DNA of 64,000 nucleotides from Gammaproteobacteria bacterium (GTDB lineage: Bacteria > Pseudomonadota > Gammaproteobacteria > Francisellales > CACEW01). Below, in pieces: positions 54,973 to 64,000 of the stretch. The stretch covers positions 62,001 through 126,000 of the forward strand of contig JAUSAW010000015.1 of assembly GCA_030652335.1 (NCBI GenBank), given 5' to 3'. The notes beneath the pieces are model-generated. The model was not told the origin of the DNA. It was given only the letters and a program-made list of their open reading frames with translations, and searched no databases. Numbering within the stretch: position 1 is the first letter of the stretch; the number at the start of each line of letters is the position of its first letter. The position numbers were made by a program, and so were the translations under genes.

Positions 54973-55947
54973 TTACTCTTGTGGTGGCCAGTTTTCTAGA
55001 CGCATACCGAGTGATAAACCACGATCGACTAATACGCTTTTGATTTCTGACAACGATTTTTTACCCAAATTAGGGGTTTTTAACAATTCTGTTTCGGTTC
55101 TTTGCACTAAGTCACCGATATAGTAAATATCTTCGGCTTTTAAGCAATTTGCTGAGCGTACAGTGAGTTCAAGATCATCTACTGGACGGAACAGAATAGG
55201 ATCAAAGTTTTGCTTATCGGTTTTAAGATCGGCTAAGCTTGGCGCTTTCAAATCGACGAATACGGCGATTTGTTCATGCAATAATGTAGCGGCACGACGA
55301 ATAGCTTGCTCAGGCTCGATGGTACCATTGGTTTCGATCTCTAGGATCAATTTATCCAAGTCAGTACGCTGCTCAACTCGAGCACTTTCCACTGAATAAG
55401 TTACTTTACGCACTGGGCTGAAGGATGCATCCAAGGACATCAAACCAATCGCTTTAGCTTCTTCTGAAGCATTAAACAAGTTTGCTGGAGCATAACCACG
55501 GCCACGTTTAACGGTCATGGTCATTTTTAAGGAACCATTTTGGGTTAAATGTGCAAGAACGAGTTCTGGGTTAATTATTTTAACGTGTGGCTCTAATTGA
55601 ATATCAGCCGCTGTTACAACGCCTTCACCTTTTTTGTTTAAGGTTATGGTTGCTTCTTCATAAGCATCATCCAAAGTAATAGCCAAACCTTTTAGGTTTA
55701 ACAGGATTTCAACTACGTCTTCTTTTACGCCGTCGATTGAAGAGTACTCATGAAGTACGCCGTCGATCTTAACTTCGGTAATAGCCGAGCCTGGCATAGA
55801 CGATAATAAAATACGTCTTAGGGCATTTCCTAAAGTATGACCAAATCCTCTTTCTAGCGGTTCTAACACCACACGTGAACGGTTTTTAGTCACTACTTTA
55901 ACGTCCACTAAACGTGGTTTCAATAGCTCATCAGCATTGCTAATCAT
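54973..55947 (-). CDS. rpoA: RNA polymerase alpha subunit
   Basis: This 324-residue subunit nucleates RNA polymerase assembly. The N-terminal dimerisation domain has [20 protein letters not shown] and the mid part [15 protein letters not shown]. The C-terminal domain, which contacts UP elements and activators, has [20 protein letters not shown] and [16 protein letters not shown]. It is slightly shorter than E. coli (329). It lies between rpsD and rplQ, the standard order. Confidence 0.98.
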   Translation of the reverse strand: MISNADELLKPRLVDVKVVTKNRSRVVLEPLERGFGHTLGNALRRILLSSMPGSAITEVKIDGVLHEYSSIDGVKEDVVEILLNLKGLAITLDDAYEEATITLNKKGEGVVTAADIQLEPHVKIINPELVLAHLTQNGSLKMTMTVKRGRGYAPANLFNASEEAKAIGLMSLDASFSPVRKVTYSVESARVEQRTDLDKLILEIETNGTIEPEQAIRRAATLLHEQIAVFVDLKAPSLADLKTDKQNFDPILFRPVDDLELTVRSANCLKAEDIYYIGDLVQRTETELLKTPNLGKKSLSEIKSVLVDRGLSLGMRLENWPPQE

Positions 55948-55974
55948 TTATACAGTCTCCTAGGCAACACTTAA

Positions 55975-56595
55975 TTATTTAGAATACAACTCAACAATAA
56001 GCTGCTCGTTAATTTCAGCAGGAAGCTCAGCGCGTTCTGGAAGCGCTTTAAAGGTAGCTTCTAATTTCTTATCATCAAACTCAATCCACTCAACGGGTGA
56101 TCTTTGTTTCGATAATTCAACTGCGGCTAAGATACGGCCTTGAGTTTTTGATTTATCTCTTACAGCAATAAGATCGCCCACAGCTACTAAATAGGAAGCA
56201 ATATTAATTGCCTTACCATTCACTTTAATCGCTTTATGGCTAACTAATTGTCTAGCTTCAGCACGAGTCGAGGCTAAGCCCATACGATACACTACGTTAT
56301 CCAGGCGACGCTCAAGTAAGCTTAACAGGTTATAACCTGTGGAGCCTTTACGTCTAGCCGCTTCAGCATAATATTTTCTAAATGGCTTTTCCAATACACC
56401 GTAAATACGCTTAACTTTTTGTTTTTCGCGTAATTGCACACCGTACTCGGATAAGCGTGTACGTCTAGCGCCATGCTGTCCTGGTGGGGTATTGATATTA
56501 CATTTGCTTTCAAGCGTTCTCACACCACTTTTTAGACCTAAGTCGGTGCCTTCACGTCTTGCTAATTTACATTTTGGACCAATATATCTTGCCAT
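55975..56595 (-). CDS. rpsD: 30S ribosomal protein S4
   Basis: This 206-residue protein starts [19 protein letters not shown]. The S4 RNA-binding domain is visible as [20 protein letters not shown] and [14 protein letters not shown]. It is a primary 16S rRNA binder and, in E. coli, the translational repressor of the alpha operon. Length matches the family (206). Confidence 0.98.
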   Translation of the reverse strand: MARYIGPKCKLARREGTDLGLKSGVRTLESKCNINTPPGQHGARRTRLSEYGVQLREKQKVKRIYGVLEKPFRKYYAEAARRKGSTGYNLLSLLERRLDNVVYRMGLASTRAEARQLVSHKAIKVNGKAINIASYLVAVGDLIAVRDKSKTQGRILAAVELSKQRSPVEWIEFDDKKLEATFKALPERAELPAEINEQLIVELYSK

Positions 56596-56608
56596 GAATT
56601 ATTCCACC

Positions 56609-57007
56609 CTATACGCGACGTTTTTTAGGAGGTCTGCAGCCATTATGTGGCAGCGGAGTAACGTCAGTAATACTTGTTACTTTAAAACCTTTTGAGTTCA
56701 AGGCACGCACAGCCGATTCACGACCTGGGCCTGGGCCTTTAATAAATATTTCCAGATTTTTTAAACCATAATCAGCGGCTCTGTCAGCGGCAGATTCTGC
56801 TGCAACCTGAGCTGCAAATGGGGTACTTTTACGTGAACCACGGAAACCTGAACCACCTGATGTAGCCCAAGATAATAAATTACCCTGACGATCAGTGATC
56901 GATACGATAGTGTTATTAAATGAAGCGTGGATGAAAGCCATACCATCAGCTACCATGCGCTTTACTTTTTTGCCAACTTTCTTGGCATTATTAGTGTTAG
57001 TTGCCAT
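56609..57007 (-). CDS. rpsK: 30S ribosomal protein S11
   Basis: This 132-residue protein has the S11 core: [40 protein letters not shown] and the C-terminal [18 protein letters not shown]. It forms part of the 30S platform near the mRNA exit. The N-terminus is a few residues longer in Asn/Thr than usual. It is 13 bases upstream of rpsD. Confidence 0.98.
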   Translation of the reverse strand: MATNTNNAKKVGKKVKRMVADGMAFIHASFNNTIVSITDRQGNLLSWATSGGSGFRGSRKSTPFAAQVAAESAADRAADYGLKNLEIFIKGPGPGRESAVRALNSKGFKVTSITDVTPLPHNGCRPPKKRRV

Positions 57008-57026
57008 TTTCTCTTCCTATCAACCA

Positions 57027-57383
57027 TTAACCACGAATCGATTTACGTGGGCCTTTACGGGTGCGCGCATTTGTTTTAGTGCGTTGGCCACGTACTGGTA
57101 AGCCTTTACGATGACGAAGGCCACGATATGTGCCCAAATCTGTCAAACGTTTAATATTCATTGAAACTTCACGACGAAGGTCGCCTTCAACTTTAAACTT
57201 GGCCACACCTACACGAAGTAATTCCACTTCGGCTTCAGTCAAATCACTGATTTTTCTGCTTGGCACAATGCCAGCTTCTTCACAAATTAGTTGTGCACGG
57301 GTACGTCCAATACCAAAAATCGCGGTTAAGGCAATTTCAGTATGTTTTTGAACTGGTATATTGATCCCAGCTATACGAGCCAT
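57027..57383 (-). CDS. rpsM: 30S ribosomal protein S13
   Basis: This 118-residue protein has [36 protein letters not shown] and a basic C-terminal tail ([20 protein letters not shown]) that contacts the P-site tRNA. It sits in the 30S head and bridges to the 50S subunit. It is the first gene of the alpha operon, about 93 bases after rpmJ. Length matches the family. Confidence 0.98.
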   Translation of the reverse strand: MARIAGINIPVQKHTEIALTAIFGIGRTRAQLICEEAGIVPSRKISDLTEAEVELLRVGVAKFKVEGDLRREVSMNIKRLTDLGTYRGLRHRKGLPVRGQRTKTNARTRKGPRKSIRG

Positions 57384-57476
57384 TCAATTACTCCTAAATA
57401 AGATTTCTACGTTCTAATCGAGCCGTTTGTAGAGGCGCATAAGAATAACGCGTCCCACCACAAAAAGCAAGCTATT

Positions 57477-57590
57477 CTAGCCTTGTCTTTGTTTATGCTT
57501 TGCTTCGTCACAAATCACACGAACCACGCCTTTACGACGGATAATCTTGCACTTGCGGCAGATGCGTTTTACTGATGCTCTTACTTTCAT
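57477..57590 (-). CDS. rpmJ: 50S ribosomal protein L36
   Basis: This short 37-residue gene starts [20 protein letters not shown]. The zinc ligands C11, C14, C27 and H32 are all present, so this is the zinc-binding form rather than the zinc-free paralogue. It lies between secY and rpsM, the classical end of the spc operon. Confidence 0.95.
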   Translation of the reverse strand: MKVRASVKRICRKCKIIRRKGVVRVICDEAKHKQRQG

Positions 57591-57682
57591 TTTATTAACC
57601 CCTAATTATCCACATATTTCTAAATACTAGTACTCACTTACTATAATCTTATCCACTACAAACAGTCATTCCCACGTTTGTC

Positions 57683-57705
57683 CCCTCCCCCATTTCGGGG
57701 GAGGG
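57683..57705. repeat. GC-rich hairpin repeat between rpmJ and secY
   Basis: CCCTCCCCC and GGGGGAGGG flank an ATTTC loop, followed by a further GGGAGAGGG. It has the same loop and related arms as the repeat at 59114-59212. No T-run follows, so it need not terminate transcription. Confidence 0.75.
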
Positions 57706-57729
57706 TTAGGGAGAGGGCCGCGGAGCCGA

Positions 57730-59058
57730 TTATCTCATCATCCCAGGATTCATACCATGACCTTTAAGATTGGCCTTTTTCAATAACGAATCATAACGAC
57801 TCGACATAATCAAAGACTGCACTTGAGCCATAAAGTCCATAATTACCACAACCACGATTAGCAATGAGGTTCCGCCAAAATAGAACGGTACATTCCATGC
57901 GATCATTAAGAACATGGGCAACAATGATACGGCGGTAATATACATCGCACCGATTAAGGTTAAGCGAGACATAACGCCATCAATATATTTAGCAGTTTGT
58001 TCGCCAGGGCGTACTCCTGGAATAAACGCACCGGACTTCTTCAAATTATCAGCGGTGTCTCTTGGGTTAAATACCAAGGCTGTATAGAAGAAGCAGAAAA
58101 ATACTACGGCTAAAGCAAATACGATTAAATATAAAGGTTGGCCTGGAGCCATAACTAATCCGATCTTAGCTAACCAGCCCATGCCTTTGCTCGCACCAAA
58201 CCACTGACTTAAGGTAGATGGGAACAATAAAATACTCGACGCGAATATAGGGGGGATCACTCCCGACATATTAATTTTTAAAGGCAAATGACTGGTCTGA
58301 GCCGCGTACATTTTATTACCTTGTTGGCGTTTAGCATAATTAACGGTGATCTTACGCTGCGCCCTTTCCATAAATACTACAAATACGGTTACCGCTAAAA
58401 TAATCGCTAAAATTGTTAACAATGCGATTAAGCTTAAGTTGCCATCACGAGATTGCTCGAAGGTATGCATTAAGGCGGTTGGAATGCCTGAAGCGATACT
58501 GGCAAATATTAAAATCGAAATACCGTTACCTACGCCGCGTTCGGTCATTTGCTCACCTAACCACATTAGGAACATGGTGCCGGTGGTTAAGGTAATGGTA
58601 GAAGTTACATAAAACAACATGCCTGGGTAATAGACTAAACCCTGGCTTACTATATATTTGCTCATGCCCAAGGCTTGGAACAAAGCTAAAAACAAGGTGC
58701 CGTAACGAGTATATTGAACTATTTTACGTTGACCGCTGGCGCCCTCTTTTCTAAGCTCGCCTAGTTTAGGCGATACAGCTGTCAATAATTGAATAATAAT
58801 CGAGGCGGAGATATAAGGCATAATTCCAAGTGCAAACACGGTTAAGCGTGATAAGGCACCACCTGAAAACATATTAAATAGACCGAATACGGTGTTTTCT
58901 TGAGAGTGGAAAAAGTTGGCTAATTTAACGGGGTCGATTCCGGGCACAGGTATGTAGGAGCCGAGGCGGTAAACTAATACACCTAGCAACACAAAAAATA
59001 AACGGCGTCTTAATTCAATCAATCCGCCGCCCTTATTATCCACTATATTCCTAGCCAT
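57730..59058 (-). CDS. secY: Protein translocase subunit SecY
   Basis: This 442-residue protein has ten membrane helices and forms the Sec protein-conducting channel with SecE and SecG. Recognisable parts are [16 protein letters not shown], the plug region [39 protein letters not shown]-type cytoplasmic text, and [24 protein letters not shown]-type text with [13 protein letters not shown]. It is full length, in its usual place after rplO, but set off on both sides by palindromic repeats. Confidence 0.97.
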   Translation of the reverse strand: MARNIVDNKGGGLIELRRRLFFVLLGVLVYRLGSYIPVPGIDPVKLANFFHSQENTVFGLFNMFSGGALSRLTVFALGIMPYISASIIIQLLTAVSPKLGELRKEGASGQRKIVQYTRYGTLFLALFQALGMSKYIVSQGLVYYPGMLFYVTSTITLTTGTMFLMWLGEQMTERGVGNGISILIFASIASGIPTALMHTFEQSRDGNLSLIALLTILAIILAVTVFVVFMERAQRKITVNYAKRQQGNKMYAAQTSHLPLKINMSGVIPPIFASSILLFPSTLSQWFGASKGMGWLAKIGLVMAPGQPLYLIVFALAVVFFCFFYTALVFNPRDTADNLKKSGAFIPGVRPGEQTAKYIDGVMSRLTLIGAMYITAVSLLPMFLMIAWNVPFYFGGTSLLIVVVVIMDFMAQVQSLIMSSRYDSLLKKANLKGHGMNPGMMR

Positions 59059-59113
59059 CTATATTCACTTACTCTCAACAATTCCATAAAAAAAACAGTC
59101 ATCCCCACCAAAT

Positions 59114-59212
59114 CCCCCTCTCCCATTTCGGGAGAGGGATGGGGAGAGGGAGGCGGAGCAGCATGCCCGAAAAACCCCTCTCCCTAGCCCTCCCCCTCAA
59201 GGGGGGAGGGGA
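59114..59212. repeat. Pair of GC-rich hairpin repeats between rplO and secY
   Basis: A first hairpin (CCCTCTCCC, loop ATTTC, GGGAGAGGG, 59116-59138) and a second one (CCCTCCCCC, CTCAA-type loop, GGGGGGAGGG, 59188-59210) lie in the 167-base gap. Both resemble 57683-57705. Confidence 0.75.
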
Positions 59213-59225
59213 TTTATAAGGAGTA

Positions 59226-59660
59226 TTATTCTTCTACTTTACCACCAGCAGCTTCGATTGCTTTTCTCGCGCCTTTGGTAACAAGAACACCTTTAATGGT
59301 TACAGCTCTGTCGATCGTTCCAGCTAAAAATATTTTCGCAGATACGGTAGTATTACGAAGCAATCCAGCCGCTTTTAACGCTTCAAGATCAATAACGCTG
59401 TCGTCCAATTTGCTTAACTGGTCTAAACGCAATTCTTCTTTAATTAAAGCTTGTTGCGAGATGAAACCAAATTTTGGTAAACGACGTGATAAAGTACTTT
59501 GTCCGCCTTCAAAACCGATTCTGTGGTAACCGCCTGAACGAGCATGTTGCCCTTTATGTCCACGACCACAGGTTTTGCCGATACCGGAACCGATGCCGCG
59601 TCCAACTCGAACTGCAACAGTTTTGGAACCAGGTGTTGGGCTTAATGTATTCAGATGCAT
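59226..59660 (-). CDS. rplO: 50S ribosomal protein L15
   Basis: ATG 59660 follows AAGGATAAG and gives 144 residues, the usual length; the frame from 59675 adds five. Signatures: [40 protein letters not shown] and [13 protein letters not shown]. It is an assembly protein of the 50S subunit. It follows rpmD directly. Confidence 0.97.
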   Translation of the reverse strand: MHLNTLSPTPGSKTVAVRVGRGIGSGIGKTCGRGHKGQHARSGGYHRIGFEGGQSTLSRRLPKFGFISQQALIKEELRLDQLSKLDDSVIDLEALKAAGLLRNTTVSAKIFLAGTIDRAVTIKGVLVTKGARKAIEAAGGKVEE

Positions 59661-59664
59661 TTGC

Positions 59665-59847
59665 TTATCCTTCAACTTTTAACATATATGAAATCTTGTT
59701 GATCATTCCACGTACGCATGGATTGTCTTCAACAGATACGGTTTGGTTTATTCTAGTTAAACCTAAACCTGATGCACATGCGATGTGCGCTTTTAGACGC
59801 CCATGAATGCTGCGAGTTAACGTTACTTTAATTTGATTTTTCGACAT
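59665..59847 (-). CDS. rpmD: 50S ribosomal protein L30
   Basis: This 60-residue protein has [40 protein letters not shown] and [14 protein letters not shown], the complete L30 fold. It lies between rpsE and rplO with gaps of four bases. Confidence 0.97.
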   Translation of the reverse strand: MSKNQIKVTLTRSIHGRLKAHIACASGLGLTRINQTVSVEDNPCVRGMINKISYMLKVEG

Positions 59848-59851
59848 GATC

Positions 59852-60433
59852 TTATTCCACTACTTCTTGAACAGTTTTATTACGTTTAGCCGCAATTTGT
59901 TCTGGAGAATGCATGGTTTGTAAACCACCGATCGTAGCGCGAACTACGTTAACCGGATTGGTTGAACCATAGGTTTTTGCCAAAACGTTTTGAACGCCTA
60001 ATACTTCAAATACGGCACGCATTGCACCACCGGCAATAATACCAGTACCTTCGGATGCAGGTTGCATATACACTTTTGATGCGCCAAATTTGGATTTAAT
60101 CGGATACCATAAAGTATGATTATTCAGGGTAATAGTAACTAAGTTCTTACGAGCTGATTCCATGGCTTTTTGGATGGCGTTTGGCACTTCACGTGCTTTA
60201 CCGCGACCAATTCCGATTCTACCGTTGCCATCGCCTACTACTACTAGTGCGGAGAAGCTCATAATGCGGCCACCTTTTACGGTTTTGCAGTTACGGTTTA
60301 CCGAAATTAATTTTTCAACCATTCCGTCAGCATTTTGCTTATCAGAACCTCTGCCGGAATTACGGTCATTACGGTTGCCCGCTGGAGCCCTATCAGCATT
60401 GTTTTCAGATCTTTTTGATTCTACACCATTCAT
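59852..60433 (-). CDS. rpsE: 30S ribosomal protein S5
   Basis: This 193-residue protein has an N-terminal extension rich in Asn, Arg and Gly (about 1-35), then the double-stranded RNA-binding-like S5 domain ([40 protein letters not shown]) and the C-terminal domain ([20 protein letters not shown]). It acts in decoding fidelity and helicase activity at mRNA entry. E. coli S5 is 167 residues, so the N-terminal tail is longer here. Confidence 0.97.
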   Translation of the reverse strand: MNGVESKRSENNADRAPAGNRNDRNSGRGSDKQNADGMVEKLISVNRNCKTVKGGRIMSFSALVVVGDGNGRIGIGRGKAREVPNAIQKAMESARKNLVTITLNNHTLWYPIKSKFGASKVYMQPASEGTGIIAGGAMRAVFEVLGVQNVLAKTYGSTNPVNVVRATIGGLQTMHSPEQIAAKRNKTVQEVVE

Positions 60434-60447
60434 AATTCAGATATCCC

Positions 60448-60801
60448 TTAAAATTTCAAACCGCCTTTACGCGCGGAATCTGCCAAAGCTTTAACACGAC
60501 CATGATATTTGAAACCGGAACGGTCAAATGCCACTTCTTCTACACCTTTTGCAAGCGCACGTTCAGCGATTAACTGTCCGATTACTTCAGCGGAACTTAC
60601 GTTCCCGGTATATTTAAGCTGGTCACGCACTTCTTTTTCCAAGGTTGAAGCCGACACGATAGTCATGCTGGAATCACCTGAGATAATTTGAGCGTAAATA
60701 TGTCTAGGTGTTCTGTGTATACACAGACGCACTTTTGACAAACTTTTCATCTTCATCCGGCCATTAGAGCCGCGACGTACGCGAGATACTTTCTTATCCA
60801 T
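60448..60801 (-). CDS. rplR: 50S ribosomal protein L18
   Basis: ATG 60801 ([11 protein letters not shown]) gives 117 residues, the family length, with AGGTGATAG upstream; ATG or near-start at 60810 adds three residues. Signatures: [20 protein letters not shown] and [20 protein letters not shown]. It binds 5S rRNA with L5. A standard member of the spc operon. Confidence 0.97.
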   Translation of the reverse strand: MDKKVSRVRRGSNGRMKMKSLSKVRLCIHRTPRHIYAQIISGDSSMTIVSASTLEKEVRDQLKYTGNVSSAEVIGQLIAERALAKGVEEVAFDRSGFKYHGRVKALADSARKGGLKF

Positions 60802-60810
60802 TGCTATCAC

Positions 60811-61344
60811 CTATTTCTTCTTGGCTTCTTTCAATTTGATTTTTTCATCGGAGTAACGGACCCCTTTGCCTTTATATGGCTCGGGTGGACGATAACCACG
60901 AATATCAGAAGCCACTTGGCCAACTAATTGTTTATCGACACCTTTAATCATAATTTCGGTTTGGATTGGCACTTCAGCGGTAATACCTTTTGGTAAGGCA
61001 TGTTCAACCGGGTGGGAGAATCCTAGGGTCAACGATAGGGTTGAACCTTGTACTTTGGCGCGATACCCTACGCCTACTAATACTAATTTTTTCTCAAAAC
61101 CTTTGCTAACACCTAGAACCATATTGGCTAAGTTAGCGCGAGCGGTTCCAGCGAAAGTATTGGCTTCTTTTGATTCATCAGCCATGGCGATCTTCACTTC
61201 GCCTGCTTCAACTACTACTTTTACTAAGCGGTTAGCTGGGTAATGCATTTCACCTTTAGGGCCTTTAACAGCAATGGCGTCAGCATTGACAGCTACTGTT
61301 ACTCCGCTAGGGATGGTAATCGGTTTATTTGATACTCTTGACAT
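60811..61344 (-). CDS. rplF: 50S ribosomal protein L6
   Basis: This 177-residue protein has two homologous domains: MSRVSNKPITIPSGVTVAVN, VGVGYRAKVQGSTLSLTLGF and the C-terminal IRGYRPPEPYKGKGVRYSDE. It sits near the base of the L7/L12 stalk and the factor-binding site. It matches the E. coli length (177). Confidence 0.98.
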   Translation of the reverse strand: MSRVSNKPITIPSGVTVAVNADAIAVKGPKGEMHYPANRLVKVVVEAGEVKIAMADESKEANTFAGTARANLANMVLGVSKGFEKKLVLVGVGYRAKVQGSTLSLTLGFSHPVEHALPKGITAEVPIQTEIMIKGVDKQLVGQVASDIRGYRPPEPYKGKGVRYSDEKIKLKEAKKK

Positions 61345-61355
61345 GATTTCAGTTC

Positions 61356-61748
61356 CTACGCTACGTAACAGAGCACTTTGCCGCCAATACCTTGGGCGCG
61401 TGCTGCTTTATCAGTCATTAAACCTTGCGAAGTGGAAATAATGGCAATTCCTAGTCCACCTAACACCTTTGGCAAATCAGCGTTACCTTTGTAAATCTGC
61501 AAGCCCGTTGTGCTGACTCGTTTGATTAGCTCGATAACTGGCTTCTCTTCATAATATTTTAAGTCAACGGTAAGGGTTGGTTTTTTGTCTGTTGAGACGG
61601 TAAAACCAGCGACATAACCTTCGTCTTGCAATAATTTTGCAATCGCGACTTTCATTTTTGAGCTAGGCATTGCTACGTTTTCGTGTGCCGCTCTTTGGGC
61701 ATTACGAATTCTTGTTAGCATGTCAGCTATAGGATCTTGCATACTCAT
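61356..61748 (-). CDS. rpsH: 30S ribosomal protein S8
   Basis: This 130-residue protein has [20 protein letters not shown] and the C-terminal [20 protein letters not shown]. In E. coli S8 is the translational repressor of the spc operon through a site at the rplE start. It binds the central 16S domain. Length matches the family. Confidence 0.98.
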   Translation of the reverse strand: MSMQDPIADMLTRIRNAQRAAHENVAMPSSKMKVAIAKLLQDEGYVAGFTVSTDKKPTLTVDLKYYEEKPVIELIKRVSTTGLQIYKGNADLPKVLGGLGIAIISTSQGLMTDKAARAQGIGGKVLCYVA

Positions 61749-61759
61749 TTTGAAACTCC

Positions 61760-62065
61760 TTACCAGCTTGCTTTGGTTAAACCAGGAAGATCACCAACCA
61801 TAGCGGCTTCTCTTAATTTTGTTCTTGCCAAACCAAATTTGCGGTACACGCCATGTGGACGGCCGGTTAGGTGGCAACGATTTCTCAAACGGGTTTTGCT
61901 TGAGCTTCTAGGCAAGCTTTGTAATTTTGCTTGCGCTTCCCATTTCTCTTCATCAGTCGATTGAGGACTGCGAATGGTTTCTTTAAGAGCGGCACGCTGA
62001 ACTGCAAATTTTGCAACTAGACGTTCTTTCTTAAGTTCTCTTTGAACTGTACTTGTCTTAGCCAT
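61760..62065 (-). CDS. rpsN: 30S ribosomal protein S14
   Basis: This 101-residue protein is the long, zinc-free form: the C-terminal part [20 protein letters not shown] lacks the C-x2-C pairs of the short form. It completes the 30S head late in assembly. It lies between rplE and rpsH. Confidence 0.97.
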   Translation of the reverse strand: MAKTSTVQRELKKERLVAKFAVQRAALKETIRSPQSTDEEKWEAQAKLQSLPRSSSKTRLRNRCHLTGRPHGVYRKFGLARTKLREAAMVGDLPGLTKASW

Positions 62066-62072
62066 AACTTCC

Positions 62073-62615
62073 TCAATTATTCTTTAATGGGAAATTGAAT
62101 GCTGCGAGTAAAGCGCGACCTTCATCATCCGTTTTTGCCGAAGTGGTAATCGTAATATCTAAACCACGAATCGTGTCGACTTTATCGTATTCGATTTCTG
62201 GGAATACGATTTGCTCACGCAAACCCATGCTGTAATTGCCACGGCCATCAAATGAACGGGAATTCAAACCACGGAAGTCTCTAATACGAGGGATAGTAAT
62301 CGAAATCAGACGCTCTAAGAATTCGTACATACGTTCGCCACGCAAGGTTACTTTGCAACCGATTGGCCAGTTGTCACGAATTTTAAAACCTGCAATAGAT
62401 TTCTTGGTGAAGGTTACGATCGGCTTTTGGCCTGCAATCGCGGTCATATCACGTACAGCAAAATCAATGATCTTTCTGTCTTGTGATGCTTCGCCCACAC
62501 CCATGTTTAAAGTGATCTTTTTAATGCGTGGAATTTCCATCACATTGGCATAGCTAAACTGGTCTTGCAGTTTTTTGATCACTTCTGTTTTATAAAACTC
62601 TTTTAATGTTGCCAT
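62073..62615 (-). CDS. rplE: 50S ribosomal protein L5
   Basis: This 180-residue protein has [38 protein letters not shown] and the C-terminal [20 protein letters not shown]. It binds 5S rRNA and the P-site tRNA elbow. Length matches the E. coli protein closely (179). It follows rplX by 13 bases. Confidence 0.98.
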   Translation of the reverse strand: MATLKEFYKTEVIKKLQDQFSYANVMEIPRIKKITLNMGVGEASQDRKIIDFAVRDMTAIAGQKPIVTFTKKSIAGFKIRDNWPIGCKVTLRGERMYEFLERLISITIPRIRDFRGLNSRSFDGRGNYSMGLREQIVFPEIEYDKVDTIRGLDITITTSAKTDDEGRALLAAFNFPLKNN

Positions 62616-62628
62616 TTACATCACCTAA

Positions 62629-62949
62629 TTAAACGTCGATCGATTCTTTATTCGATTTAAAGACTCTCACTTTTTTGCCACTATCTAAAGTCTTGAAGCT
62701 AACACCATCAGCCTTTTTAGAAACTGGGTTATAGATAGCTACATTAGAGATCGCAAGCGCCTTTTCCTTTGGAATAATTCCGCCTTCAATGCCAGCTTGT
62801 GGGTTAGGTTTAACATGTTTTTTAACCATGTTGATTCCAGCCACTATGACTTTGGAGCTTTCTACATTAACACTGATTACCGCGCCTGTTTTGCCTTTAT
62901 CTTTACCAGCGATAACAATGATCTCGTCACCTTTTTTAATCTTACGCAT
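62629..62949 (-). CDS. rplX: 50S ribosomal protein L24
   Basis: This 106-residue protein carries the KOW motif: MRKIKKGDEIIVIAGKDKGK and TGAVISVN, then GINMVKKHVKPNPQAGIEGG. It is one of the two initiators of 50S assembly. Standard position between rplN and rplE. Confidence 0.97.
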   Translation of the reverse strand: MRKIKKGDEIIVIAGKDKGKTGAVISVNVESSKVIVAGINMVKKHVKPNPQAGIEGGIIPKEKALAISNVAIYNPVSKKADGVSFKTLDSGKKVRVFKSNKESIDV

Positions 62950-62960
62950 TTCGTACTACC

Positions 62961-63329
62961 CTATATCACTTCAGAAGCAAGAGAAACAATCTTCATAAAC
63001 TGTACTGTTCTCAATTCGCGAGTTACTGGTCCGAAGATACGGGTACCAATTGGCTCTTTTTTCTCGTTTAGCAATACTACTGCGTTGCTGTCGAAGCGAA
63101 TTCTTGAACCATCATTACGTCTAATGGCTTGTCTTACGCGGACTACTACTGCAAATAGAACATCACCTTTTTTAACACGACCACGTGGAATCGCATCTTT
63201 AACTGAAACTTTAATGACATCGCCAATGCTTGCATACCGGCGGTGTGAACCACCTAGCACTTTAATACACATCACTTTGCGTGCGCCGCTATTGTCAGCC
63301 ACATCTAACTGAGTTTGCATTTGTATCAT
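62961..63329 (-). CDS. rplN: 50S ribosomal protein L14
   Basis: This 122-residue protein has [40 protein letters not shown] and [13 protein letters not shown]. It forms part of the subunit interface bridge. It is the first gene after a 75-base gap that follows rpsQ. Confidence 0.98.
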   Translation of the reverse strand: MIQMQTQLDVADNSGARKVMCIKVLGGSHRRYASIGDVIKVSVKDAIPRGRVKKGDVLFAVVVRVRQAIRRNDGSRIRFDSNAVVLLNEKKEPIGTRIFGPVTRELRTVQFMKIVSLASEVI

Positions 63330-63404
63330 CGCAACTTTACTCCATTTACCACTTTGTGGCTTTTTAAGGCCACTATTTTACAATTTTTCTTAACAAAAAA
63401 CTAG

Positions 63405-63722
63405 TTATTTTGCCTTCTCATCGACAGAAACCAACGTAAAGGTTTTAGTCTTTGAAAGTGGGCGACATTCAGCGATAGTAACCAAGTCACCTTCACCGCA
63501 TATATTCGCTTCATCGTGCGCATATAATTTGGTCGATTTGGTTACAAACTTGCCATAAACTTTATGAGGTACTTTACGCTCAACTAGCACAATAATGCTT
63601 TTATCCATTTTGTCGCTAATTACGCGGCCTGTTATAGTCCGTGCAACTTTCTTTTCAACTGCTGCTTTCACTGTTTTACTAGCTTTTGCGCTTTTGCTTT
63701 TATCTTTTGATACCGTAGTCAT
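63405..63722 (-). CDS. rpsQ: 30S ribosomal protein S17 with N-terminal extension
   Basis: This 105-residue protein has an S17 OB-fold at about 27-100 ([58 protein letters not shown]). A Lys/Ser/Ala-rich tail of about 25 residues precedes it ([20 protein letters not shown]); E. coli S17 has 84 residues. ATG 63722 overlaps the rpmC stop region by one base, which supports the long start. S17 binds helix 11 of 16S rRNA. Confidence 0.96.
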   Translation of the reverse strand: MTTVSKDKSKSAKASKTVKAAVEKKVARTITGRVISDKMDKSIIVLVERKVPHKVYGKFVTKSTKLYAHDEANICGEGDLVTIAECRPLSKTKTFTLVSVDEKAK

Positions 63723-63919
63723 TATGCAGCACCAACCTTTTGATTCAGAATGGTTTCAATTCGAGCTAAATTGCGTCTTGCAATTTTAAACAAATGGTTC
63801 TTGGTCAATTGACCCGTCCCTTTTTGCATACGCAAGTTGAATTGCTCTCTTAATAATTCTAGTTTCAAGGTGTTAAGATCACTTACGGTCTTAGCCCCTA
63901 AATCTTTTCCCTTCATCAT
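63722..63919 (-). CDS. rpmC: 50S ribosomal protein L29
   Basis: This 65-residue helical hairpin protein has [40 protein letters not shown] and [10 protein letters not shown]. It lies at the tunnel exit near L23. ATG 63919 overlaps the rplP stop as ATGA, so the two are translationally coupled. Confidence 0.97.
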   Translation of the reverse strand: MMKGKDLGAKTVSDLNTLKLELLREQFNLRMQKGTGQLTKNHLFKIARRNLARIETILNQKVGAA

Positions 63920-64000
63920 AGGACTGTCCTTGATACGAATGTAGTTAAAACGGGAAGCTTAGCCGAAGCCAATTTAAATGCTTCACGTGCCAGGGCTTCT
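63916..64000 (-). CDS. rplP: 50S ribosomal protein L16, C-terminal end (runs off right edge)
   Basis: The last 27 codons read EALAREAFKLASAKLPVLTT then FVSRTVL and stop at TGA 63918-63916. This matches the L16 C-terminus (AREA, LAAAKLP, TTFV-x-R). The rest of the S10 operon lies beyond the window. Confidence 0.93.
   Translation of the reverse strand, partial: EALAREAFKLASAKLPVLTTFVSRTVL

Noticed and set aside
54690-64000. Plus-strand frames across the ribosomal operons
   Set aside because: All lie opposite well-recognised ribosomal protein genes and are complement shadows.

Overview
The window looks like about 64 kb of chromosome from an AT-rich gammaproteobacterium, probably a host-associated member of the Legionellales (Legionella/Coxiella-like). 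This is inferred from proteobacterial S10-spc-alpha ribosomal gene order, an MFS/ssb block next to uvrA, a gcvR-bcp pair, an AceE-type pyruvate dehydrogenase operon, ankyrin-type proteins, and two promoters carrying tandem CTTAA boxes at an 11-nt period like the PmrA boxes of Legionella and Coxiella effector genes. No rRNA, tRNA or CRISPR array was found.

Region 1 (1 to about 19,000) is accessory and decaying. It holds the start of a membrane-anchored protein running off the left edge, an IS982-type element whose left terminal repeat is split by a group II intron that has lost most of its maturase, an AlbA_2-domain protein, a BRO-N protein, and a large NB-ARC/TPR (STAND) ATPase whose N-terminal membrane part now lies in a separate overlapping frame. 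A zeta-toxin-like kinase pseudogene with two in-frame stops follows, plus three relics of one AAA+ ATPase family. Beyond these are a PhzF-like enzyme, an eight-helix membrane protein, a LysR regulator, a protein with three tandem repeats of about 75 residues, and an aldo/keto reductase.

Region 2 (19,000 to 54,400) is mostly housekeeping: GcvR, Bcp, a 3-methyladenine glycosylase, DarP, ClC and TSUP transporters, a double beta-barrel outer-membrane protein, aceE-aceF-lpdA, DedA, aroC, prmB, aroA, pepN, a GT39 transferase, a D-lactate dehydrogenase, an alternative oxidase, ssb, a YajR-like MFS transporter and uvrA. Lineage-specific secreted, membrane or ankyrin-like genes are interspersed; two of them (35386-35943 and 36741-37586) share the CTTAA-box promoter architecture and are effector candidates.

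Region 3 (54,400 to 64,000, minus strand) is the spc and alpha ribosomal operons, from the end of rplP through rplQ, with secY and rpoA. GC-rich palindromic intergenic repeats sit on both sides of secY, and a related one lies between aceE and aceF.

Coding starts were moved downstream of the longest frame where a ribosome-binding site or family length pointed to an internal start; this is stated per entry. All functional calls rest on recognised motifs and family knowledge, without database searches.
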